6,034 nt of DNA, taken from NCBI GenBank assembly GCA_030037695.1, contig JASHQF010000079.1, forward strand, positions 1 through 6,034, in the 5' to 3' direction. The translations under genes were made by a program, and so were the position numbers. Positions 1 through 5,040 of this stretch are shown here, piece after piece; position 1 is the stretch's first letter; the number at the start of each line of letters is the position of its first letter. The notes beneath the pieces are model-generated. The model saw nothing but the letters and a program-made list of their open reading frames with translations, did no database searches and was not told the DNA's origin. The DNA comes from Thermoplasmata archaeon. Its GTDB lineage: Archaea > Thermoplasmatota > Thermoplasmata > Lutacidiplasmatales > UBA184.

Positions 1-1188
1 CGGGCCTTCCTCGGCCCCGGCCCCGCGGCCCCCCCGCCGGCGCCGGGCCTGCGCGGCCTCCCGCGTGCGGCGGGTCTGGCCCTCGAGCTCCTCGAGCAGG
101 CCGGCGACGCCGGCCATCAGGTTCCAGCCGGTGTGCGAGGCGTAGAAGATCCCCTCGTCGGTGTGCAGGCGGGCCTCGACGGTGAGCTCGTTCGTCCGGT
201 GGGTGGCGTGGGGGGCGAAATGGACCGTGAGCAGGCGCGGCCGGACCGATCGGTGGATCCGGGTGAGGCCTTTCGCGATCAGGTGGTCGATGTCGGCGAG
301 CAGCTCGGGGTCCCCCGAGCCGCGCAGCCCCGAGATCTCGACGTAGACGTCCTCGACCCGTCCGCGGCCCCGGCTCGGCCGGCCCTGCGCGACGACCAAC
401 CCGAGGAGGTCGGTCTGCGCGAGGACGCGGACCGGGCGACCGTCCTCGACGACGAAGACGCTCGAGACGTTCTCCTCGCTCATCCGTCGCGCGGCGGTGG
501 GGATGTCGGTCCCGGCGGCGACGGTGACGGCGGGGGCGTGCATGATCGAGCCGACCCGGACGTCGAGCGCGGTGCGCGCGGCGCGGGGATCGCGCTTGCC
601 GCTCGTGACCGGCCGCCAGAGCACGGAGCCGAGGTCCTTGACCCCGACCGCGCCGACGAGCCGGCCGCGTCGGTCGACGACCGGGAACGGGTGCTCCTCG
701 AGGAGCCGGACCTGCCCTACGAGGTTCCGGCAGAGGTCGTCCTCGCGCACGACGGTCGAGGCGGGGCTCGCGATTGCCTCGACGGGAGGGAGCGACGCCC
801 GCGCCAGCGGGGCGAGGCCGGGGAGCGCCCGGACCAGGTCGGTGCGGCTCACGATCCCGAGCAGCTCGCCCTTCCGCCCCACGACCGGCGCCGCCCGGAG
901 GCTCGAGGCGAGGAGCTGCTCGGCGATCTCGGGGTACGGGGTCGACGGGGTGATCAGCGGGGGCAGGAGGAGCAGGTGCTCGACCTTCGTCGTGAGGGCC
1001 CGGGAGGCCCGTCGGGCGATCGACTCGAACGTGATGAGGCCGATGAGGCGGGAGCGCCGGAGGACCGGGATCTCGTGGAACCCGCGGCTGCGCATCGTCC
1101 CGAGGGCGCGCGAGATCGGGGCGTCGTGCGGGAGGGTCACGGGCCGGGGCGTCATGAGCTCCGAGGCGACGGGCCAGCCGGAGGGCAT
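1..1188 (-). CDS. Four-CBS-domain protein with C-terminal HPF/RaiA-like ribosome-hibernation domain (3' partial)
   Basis: This reading frame has 396 codons from ATG at 1188 and no stop before the left edge, so the C-terminus is missing. Four CBS repeats are visible at about residues 6-58, 66-122, 135-190 and 210-268, which would form two Bateman modules. Only repeat 2 keeps the full adenosyl-ligand signature G-x-x-S/T-x-x-D (G111, S114, D117). Repeats 3 and 4 keep the Asp (D185, D260) but have Gly or Ala in place of Ser/Thr. Residues 279-375 follow the beta-alpha-beta-beta-beta-alpha order of HPF/RaiA proteins. They include a strand near VYVEI, a helix with IDHLIAKGLTRI, a hydrophilic strand pair around HATHRTNELTVEA, then FYASHTGWNLMAGVAGLLEEL, resembling the HASAEGQDMYAAIDGLIDKL stretch of bacterial HPF. 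An Arg/Gly-rich tail follows. The inference is a ribosome-binding silencing factor gated by adenine nucleotides. The CBS call is firm; the HPF-like call rests on fold order and partial similarity. It is the last visible gene of the leftward cluster. Confidence 0.85.
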   Translation of the reverse strand, partial: MPSGWPVASELMTPRPVTLPHDAPISRALGTMRSRGFHEIPVLRRSRLIGLITFESIARRASRALTTKVEHLLLLPPLITPSTPYPEIAEQLLASSLRAAPVVGRKGELLGIVSRTDLVRALPGLAPLARASLPPVEAIASPASTVVREDDLCRNLVGQVRLLEEHPFPVVDRRGRLVGAVGVKDLGSVLWRPVTSGKRDPRAARTALDVRVGSIMHAPAVTVAAGTDIPTAARRMSEENVSSVFVVEDGRPVRVLAQTDLLGLVVAQGRPSRGRGRVEDVYVEISGLRGSGDPELLADIDHLIAKGLTRIHRSVRPRLLTVHFAPHATHRTNELTVEARLHTDEGIFYASHTGWNLMAGVAGLLEELEGQTRRTREAAQARRRRGGRGAGAEEGP

Positions 1189-1194
1189 CGCGGG

Positions 1195-1200
1195 ACCCCC
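1195..1200 (-). promoter_or_regulatory. Possible Shine-Dalgarno of the CBS-HPF gene
   Basis: On the minus strand GGGGGT lies six bases before the ATG at 1188. It pairs only imperfectly with the usual CCUCC anti-SD, so it is a weak site. It supports this ATG because no other ATG, GTG or TTG occurs in frame in the 49-nt gap upstream. Confidence 0.35.
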
Positions 1201-1213
1201 AGCGGGGCGTGGG

Positions 1214-1219
1214 CTTAGC
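1214..1219 (-). promoter_or_regulatory. Weak TATA-like element before the CBS-HPF gene
   Basis: Minus-strand GCTAAG lies 26 to 31 bases upstream of the ATG at 1188, in the short gap after the acetyltransferase stop. It is one of few AT-richer hexamers in this GC-rich stretch and is at the distance expected for a leaderless archaeal promoter. It could let this gene be expressed separately from the two genes upstream. Only three of six bases are A or T, so chance is quite possible. Confidence 0.25.
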
Positions 1220-1237
1220 GCCTTTGGCCGGGCCCGC

Positions 1238-1741
1238 CTACAGCGGACGCGCCATCTGGTAGCCGTCCTCCCCGTCGGAGTAGTACCCCCGCAGGAGGTC
1301 GACGACCGAGAACCGGTACCGGGTGTAGAAACGGATCGCGGTCGCGTTGGAGACGCGGACCTCGAGGGTGAGCCGTCGGAACCCGCGCCGCCGGCTGCGC
1401 TCGACGAACGCGTCCATGAGCCACGCGCCGATCCCCTCGGTCCGGCGGTCCCGATCGACGGCGAACATCAGCACCCGGGCCTCCCCCGGGACCTGGTTGA
1501 CCCCGAGGAGGAAGCCGACCGGCACGTCGCGCGCGTCCGCGGCGACCAAGAACCCGTCCGGCCACTCCTCGCTGAGCGAGCCGTAGAGGCCGGGATCGTA
1601 CCGCTCCCGGAGCGCCTCCGCGACGATCGTGGCGACGAACGGCACGTCGCTCGGTCGGAACCCCCGGAGCGTCGCGGCCGGGCGGGCCTGCGGGACCGGG
1701 CCGATCGCCGCGGCCGGGGCGGTCTCAGCGATACATCTCAC
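1238..1741 (-). CDS. GNAT-family N-acetyltransferase (RimI/Ard1-like)
   Basis: The 167-residue protein has one GNAT domain from about residue 26 to the end. The acetyl-CoA pyrophosphate loop R-x-x-G-x-G/A is present as RTEGIG (100-105). It is followed by the strand and helix LTLEVRVSNATAIRFYTRY (124-142) and a C-terminal YYSDGEDGYQM (153-163), a pattern typical of archaeal Ard1/RimI enzymes that acetylate protein N-termini. The usual Gly-Phe after that helix is Arg-Phe here (143-144), a mild departure. The start is GTG at 1741, overlapping the PAC2 stop by 17 nt (the stop is TGA at 1727-1725), with minus-strand GGGGGAGG 12 nt upstream as a possible ribosome site. No nearer in-frame ATG exists before the domain. 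The first 25 residues are Ala/Pro-rich and outside the domain. Protein N-terminal acetylation is the likely role; another small-molecule or ribosomal-protein acceptor cannot be excluded. Confidence 0.88.
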   Translation of the reverse strand: MRCIAETAPAAAIGPVPQARPAATLRGFRPSDVPFVATIVAEALRERYDPGLYGSLSEEWPDGFLVAADARDVPVGFLLGVNQVPGEARVLMFAVDRDRRTEGIGAWLMDAFVERSRRRGFRRLTLEVRVSNATAIRFYTRYRFSVVDLLRGYYSDGEDGYQMARPL

Positions 1742-2516
1742 CCGGCCCTTCGGCCTCCCCCTCGCGCATCCGCGACATCGATTTCTTCGTCTGCTGGAGG
1801 GTCTTGCGGACCTCCGCCTCGATCTGGCGGGCCTTCTCCCGCAGCGGCTTCGTGTCGAGCACGAGGAGGGGGACGAGGGGGTTGATCGTCTCGATCACCT
1901 TCGCGGCCGCCCGGGCGTCCGGATAGTCCTTGTGCGCCTGGGCGACGAGGCAGAGGACCGGGGTCACCCGCTGGATCGCCCCGAGCAGCAGGCCTCCCGC
2001 GAGCCCCGTGACGACCCCGTTCGCGGCCTGGAAGCCGTACCGCTCGAGCAGCGGGGCGGCCGCCCGGTTCGCCATCGCGACGACCCGGGCGTCCCCCTGG
2101 ACCTCGTTCTCGATCGGCTGGCCTTCGACCGCGACGACGAACTGGATCCCCTTGCGCTCCGCCCAGTCGAGCAGGACCCGACCGAGGCGGTGCAGCATCT
2201 GCACCGGGGGCTGGATGTCGGAGAGGCAGACGACCAGTTGGTCGCACGAGCCCTCGATGCCGCAGACGAGCTTGCTCGCGTAGAACCGGACGGGGGCGCT
2301 GACGACGCCCTCCTCCATGATCACCGTGGGGGGGAACTCCTCGCTCGCCATGTACGCGATCGGCGCCATGTCGAGCGAGTGGACGAGGTACGACGCCGCG
2401 ACCGACCCGACCAGCCCGTGGGTCGGGAAGCCGACGACCATCATCGCTCCCTTCAGCGATTCGTCGCGCGTGTCGACGATCCGGACGTCCGCACCGACCG
2501 CGAGCTCCGCCACCAC
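1725..2516 (-). CDS. PAC2-family proteasome assembly chaperone-like protein with C-terminal HbYX motif
   Basis: The 263-residue protein matches the PAC2 family. It has GFPTHGLVGSVAASYL (29-44) near the N-terminus, APVRFY (74-79), a central ILDWA-like segment LLDWAERKG (115-123), VEGQP (130-134), GVVTGLAGGLLL (167-178) and KDYPDARAAAKV (196-207). A charged, probably helical segment (about 223-250) leads to a C-terminus ending Met-Tyr-Arg (261-263), which fits the hydrophobic-Tyr-any (HbYX) tail by which activators and archaeal PbaA/PbaB chaperones dock into 20S proteasome pockets. The expected role is assembly or ATP-independent activation of the 20S proteasome in the cytoplasm. Two adjacent GTG codons (2516, 2513) could start it. 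The first is chosen because a TATA-like box lies 23-28 nt upstream and no Shine-Dalgarno is seen, implying a leaderless message. It heads the leftward cluster and overlaps the acetyltransferase gene. PAC2 proteins also occur in Actinobacteria, with less certain function. Confidence 0.9.
   Translation of the reverse strand: MVAELAVGADVRIVDTRDESLKGAMMVVGFPTHGLVGSVAASYLVHSLDMAPIAYMASEEFPPTVIMEEGVVSAPVRFYASKLVCGIEGSCDQLVVCLSDIQPPVQMLHRLGRVLLDWAERKGIQFVVAVEGQPIENEVQGDARVVAMANRAAAPLLERYGFQAANGVVTGLAGGLLLGAIQRVTPVLCLVAQAHKDYPDARAAAKVIETINPLVPLLVLDTKPLREKARQIEAEVRKTLQQTKKSMSRMREGEAEGPGEMYR
1754..1761 (-). promoter_or_regulatory. Shine-Dalgarno-like site inside PAC2 gene, serving the acetyltransferase
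   Basis: Minus-strand GGGGGAGG lies within the 3' end of the PAC2 gene, 12 nt before the GTG start at 1741. The core matches the archaeal anti-SD but the spacing is long, so translational coupling through the overlap may matter as much as direct binding. Confidence 0.4.
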
Positions 2517-2538
2517 GCCCGTACGATGCGCGCTCGGG

Positions 2539-2544
2539 TTTTAC
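2539..2544 (-). promoter_or_regulatory. TATA box of the PAC2 gene, probably leaderless
   Basis: Minus-strand GTAAAA spans 23 to 28 bases upstream of the GTG at 2516. In archaea the TATA box centres about 26 bases before the transcription start, which would put the message start at or beside the GTG. There is no Shine-Dalgarno between box and start, consistent with leaderless translation. A run of four A's is striking in so GC-rich a sequence. A minus-strand AAAGG just upstream could form part of a BRE-like purine element. Confidence 0.55.
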
Positions 2545-2552
2545 GTCCTTTG

Positions 2553-2598
2553 CGGCACCGGAGGCGGTCGGGCCCCCCCGGGGCGCGGGGCGGTGCCG
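2553..2598. repeat. Imperfect inverted repeat in the divergent intergenic region
   Basis: CGGCACCG (2553-2560) and CGGTGCCG (2591-2598) are exact reverse complements separated by 30 bases of almost pure G and C. They lie between the two divergent TATA boxes, where an operator might sit. In DNA of this composition eight-base arms arise by chance often, so it is recorded as a structural observation only. Confidence 0.25.
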
Positions 2599-2627
2599 GG
2601 GGGTCCGGCGCGGCCTCCCCGCCCACC

Positions 2628-2640
2628 GTAACGATTAATC
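2628..2640 (+). promoter_or_regulatory. TATA-box region of the M20 peptidase gene
   Basis: GTAACGATTAATC is the most AT-rich stretch of the 196-base divergent region. TTAAT at 2635-2639 would place transcription start near 2662-2665, giving a leader of about 50 nt before the ATG at 2713. Unlike the PAC2 and first glycosyltransferase genes, this gene has a good Shine-Dalgarno, in line with a leadered message. No clear BRE is seen. Confidence 0.5.
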
Positions 2641-2701
2641 TCGTCCGGCCCTTCCGGTCGGCGGCCGTTCTGGCGTGGATCCTGTGGGAAGCGGCGACCG
2701 A

Positions 2702-2707
2702 GGAGGG
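2702..2707 (+). promoter_or_regulatory. Shine-Dalgarno of the M20 peptidase gene
   Basis: GGAGGG sits five bases before the ATG at 2713 and pairs well with the CCUCC of a 16S rRNA 3' end. It fixes the start of this gene, and the protein begins normally for the family at that ATG. Confidence 0.7.
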
Positions 2708-2712
2708 TTCCG

Positions 2713-3792
2713 ATGAAGCGCCAGATGGTCGACATGCTCGCGGAGGTGATCCGGATCCCGAGCGACCCGTTCTCCGACAAGCAGGAGGTGCTCGACTACG
2801 TCCAGTCGTTCACCGATCAGATCCACATGCGCAACACGCTGTTCGGCGACTCCGGGGCCCCCGCGCTGCTCGCGGAGTACGGGCAGGGCGGGGTCGTCCT
2901 CTCCGGCCACCTCGACACCCCCCCGATCGGGGAGTACTGGAGCTTCTCGCAGAGCCAGCTCGCCTCGGGCCGGATGTACGGCCGGGGCGCGGCCGACATG
3001 AAAGGGACGGTCGTGGCGATGCTCGAGGCCGCGCAGGACCTCGTCGCCCGCAAGATCCCCGTGGTGCTCGCGTTCACGACCGACGAGGAGACGTCGATGC
3101 AGGGGGCCGCGGCGCTGGCGAAGACCCTCCCCCTCCGCCGCGCGAAGGCGGTCGTCGTCGGCGAGCCGACGGGCCTCCGGGTCGCCTGCGCCGAGAAGGG
3201 GGTCCTCGACCTGGCGATCGAGACCCGCGGGAAGGCCGCCCACGGAGCGATGCCGCACCTCGGGGAGAACGCGATCTCGAAGATGATGCGCCTGCTCCGG
3301 GGCCTCGAGTCGTTCAAGGGCCGGATCGCCCACCCCGAGCTCGGCGGCGTCACCCTGAACATCGGGACCCTCAACGGCGGGACCCGCCTCAACGTCGTGC
3401 CGAACAAGTCGACGAGCGAGGTCGACATCCGGTTCCCGCCGCCGTACACCCCCGACCAGCTCTACCACGAGATCGAGGAGCACCTCCGCCGGATCAAGAC
3501 CCCGTTCACGCTCCGGCGGATCCTCACGATGCCCGCGGTCCAGATCGATCCCGCGAGCGAGCACGTCCGGCTCCTCCGGGAGGTCGCTCAGGCCGAGACG
3601 ACGGTCCTCGTCCACGCCTCGGAGGCGGTCCACTACGCCCAGGTGAACCCGCGCGTCGTGATCTTCGGCGCCGGCGAGGAGGAGCTCTCCCACCAGGCGA
3701 ACGAGTACGTGAAGACCGAGGCCGTCGCGCGCGCGACCGAGGTCTACAAGAAGTACGCTCAGCGCCTCGCCGCCGCGCGCGGCTCCTCCTAG
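2713..3792 (+). CDS. M20-family metallopeptidase / ArgE-DapE-type deacylase
   Basis: The 359-residue protein is a complete M20 enzyme that would use two metal ions (usually zinc or cobalt) to hydrolyse an amide bond. Visible catalytic elements in order are GHLDT (H66 ligand, D68), YGRGAADMKG (D95 bridging ligand), TDEET (E125 general base, E126 ligand), GEPT (E151 ligand) and SHQANE (H327 ligand). The lid/dimerisation domain lies at about 165-275 and carries AAHG (H177, the His that reaches across the dimer) and the G-x-x-L-N-V-V-P stretch ending at P230. There is no signal peptide, so it is cytoplasmic. Candidate reactions are N-acetylornithine deacetylation, succinyl-diaminopimelate desuccinylation, LysW-linked lysine or ornithine release, or dipeptide cleavage. 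The sequence does not decide among them, and no amino-acid biosynthesis gene lies beside it. It is transcribed divergently from PAC2, and 66 nt separate its stop from the next gene. Confidence 0.93.
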   Translation: MKRQMVDMLAEVIRIPSDPFSDKQEVLDYVQSFTDQIHMRNTLFGDSGAPALLAEYGQGGVVLSGHLDTPPIGEYWSFSQSQLASGRMYGRGAADMKGTVVAMLEAAQDLVARKIPVVLAFTTDEETSMQGAAALAKTLPLRRAKAVVVGEPTGLRVACAEKGVLDLAIETRGKAAHGAMPHLGENAISKMMRLLRGLESFKGRIAHPELGGVTLNIGTLNGGTRLNVVPNKSTSEVDIRFPPPYTPDQLYHEIEEHLRRIKTPFTLRRILTMPAVQIDPASEHVRLLREVAQAETTVLVHASEAVHYAQVNPRVVIFGAGEEELSHQANEYVKTEAVARATEVYKKYAQRLAAARGSS

Positions 3793-3830
3793 GCGGGCCG
3801 TCCGGGCCCCCGGTCCGCGCCCGTTCCATC

Positions 3831-3836
3831 AAGTAA
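3831..3836 (+). promoter_or_regulatory. TATA-like box of the first glycosyltransferase, probably leaderless
   Basis: AAGTAA lies 23 to 28 bases upstream of the GTG at 3859, exactly the geometry seen for the PAC2 gene on the other strand. No Shine-Dalgarno is found in the bases just before the GTG (GGACGGCCC). The 66-base gap after the M20 gene thus probably holds a separate promoter, so the glycosyltransferase pair need not be cotranscribed with the peptidase. Confidence 0.45.
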
Positions 3837-3858
3837 CCGCACGGCGTCGGGACGGCCC

Positions 3859-5040
3859 GTGAACGTCGCGCAGCTCACCACCCGCTACCCGCCCGGGCCG
3901 GGCGGCGTCGAGCGGCACGTCGCCGAGCTCGCCCCGCGCCTCGCCGCGCGCGGGCTCGGGGTCACGGTGCTGACGAGCGACCTCTACCGCGAGTTCCCGA
4001 TGCAGCGCCTCCCCCCGACCGTCCCGCGGTCCGAGACGACGTCGTTCGGCTCGGTCCGCCGCCTTCCGGTCGTCTCGCTCCCCGGCGAGCTCCATTACCC
4101 GTTCTTCCGGGGCCTCGGCGCGGCGCTCAACGCGATCGCGCCGGACGTGGTGCACGCCCACACCTACGGAACGAACCAGGTCGCCGTCGCCGCGCGGCGC
4201 CGACGGACGGTGGGCACGCCGTTCGTCGTCACTGCCCACTTCCACCCCTCCTGGTCGATGGAGGGGGGTCGGTTGCGTCGCGCGATCCGGCGCCTCTACG
4301 ATCGCCGGCTCGCCGGACCGGTGCTCGCCCGGGCCTCCCGGGTCATCGTCCAGACCGAGGAGGAGGGGCGGCTGCTCCGCGCCCTCGATCTTGAGCTCCC
4401 TCAGGTCGAGGTGATCCCCCCGGGGTTCACCCCGCTCCCCCAGCCGGCCGGGGAGCGAGGGGCGTTCGCGCAGGCCCACGGGATCCGCGGTCCGTACGTC
4501 CTGTTCGTCGGTCGCCTCGCTTCGAACAAGGGCCTGCTCGATCTCGCCGCCGCGTTCGCGACGGTCGCGAGGAGCGATCCGGAGCTCGAGCTCGTGCTCG
4601 TCGGCGCGGACGGCGGCTGGGCGACGCGCCTCGAGGCCCGGACGCGGGAGCTCGGGATCGCGGACCGCGTGCGCACGGTCGGGTTCGTCGCGGACGAGGC
4701 GCTCCTGGCCCGGGCCTACCGGGACGCCGAGCTCCTCGTGCTGCCGAGCGAGTACGAGGCGTTCGGCCTCGTGCTCCTCGAGGCGATGACGCAGGGGACC
4801 CCCGTCGTGGCGTCGCGGATCGGGGGGATCCCCGAGATCGTCACGGACGGGGCGACCGGGCTCCTCGTCCCGCCGCGCGACCCGGTCGCGCTCGCCGCGG
4901 CGATCGGACGGCTGCGCGGCGACCCGGAGCTGCGGCGTCGGCTCGGGGACGCCGGGCGGACGACGGTCGTCCCGCGGTTCGCCTGGGAGACGGTCGCCGA
5001 CCGCCTCGTGGCGCTCTACCGGGAGGTGGTGCGGAACTGA
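3859..5040 (+). CDS. GT4-family glycosyltransferase (GT-B fold)
   Basis: This is a complete 393-residue retaining glycosyltransferase of the GT4 type. The N-terminal acceptor domain starts with the glycine loop GPGGVERH (13-20), followed by DVVHAHTYG (96-104) and TAHFHPS (125-131). The C-terminal donor domain has GRLASNKG (218-225), whose Arg219 and Lys224 normally hold the nucleotide-sugar phosphates. It also has the E-x7-E motif in SEYEAFGLVLLEA (E300 and E308), then GGIPEIV (322-328) and GLLVPPRD (334-341). Length and motif order are normal for the family. There is no signal peptide or membrane helix, so it probably works at the inner face of the membrane on a lipid or lipid-linked acceptor, using a nucleotide sugar; neither partner can be identified. 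GTG 3859 is chosen because the family's beta-strand start (MNVAQL) falls there and a TATA-like box lies at the right distance. Its stop overlaps the next gene. Confidence 0.92.
   Translation: MNVAQLTTRYPPGPGGVERHVAELAPRLAARGLGVTVLTSDLYREFPMQRLPPTVPRSETTSFGSVRRLPVVSLPGELHYPFFRGLGAALNAIAPDVVHAHTYGTNQVAVAARRRRTVGTPFVVTAHFHPSWSMEGGRLRRAIRRLYDRRLAGPVLARASRVIVQTEEEGRLLRALDLELPQVEVIPPGFTPLPQPAGERGAFAQAHGIRGPYVLFVGRLASNKGLLDLAAAFATVARSDPELELVLVGADGGWATRLEARTRELGIADRVRTVGFVADEALLARAYRDAELLVLPSEYEAFGLVLLEAMTQGTPVVASRIGGIPEIVTDGATGLLVPPRDPVALAAAIGRLRGDPELRRRLGDAGRTTVVPRFAWETVADRLVALYREVVRN
5022..5027 (+). promoter_or_regulatory. Shine-Dalgarno for the second glycosyltransferase, deciding a CTG start
   Basis: GGAGGT, inside the last codons of the first glycosyltransferase, ends nine bases before CTG 5037-5039. 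It is a strong match to the anti-SD at ordinary spacing. No ATG, GTG or TTG in the frame of the second gene lies near it, so it points to the CTG as start. Confidence 0.6.

Noticed and set aside
133..1885. Two long plus-strand open frames (133-1218 and 497-1885)
   Set aside because: Both are antisense to the CBS-HPF and acetyltransferase genes, where the minus strand gives recognisable domains. The plus-strand products are Arg/Asp/Gly-rich without motifs.
2675..2716. A 13-codon upstream ORF (GTG to TGA) whose stop overlaps the M20 ATG as ATGA
   Set aside because: It has no ribosome site of its own, its last codons are simply the M20 Shine-Dalgarno region, and so short a frame is expected by chance.
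2635..3693. A 352-codon minus-strand open frame opposite the M20 gene
   Set aside because: It has no recognisable domain and mirrors codons of a complete, motif-bearing M20 enzyme on the other strand.
1629..3836. A 735-codon open frame on the plus strand
   Set aside because: It runs antisense to the PAC2 gene and in another frame over the M20 gene. Its translation is low-complexity Arg/Pro/Gly/Asp with no family resemblance, as expected from stop-poor GC-rich DNA.
3793..3858. Possible transcription terminator after the M20 gene
   Set aside because: The gap has GC-rich self-complementary bits (for example GGGCC/GGCCC) but no T-run, which archaeal termination usually needs.
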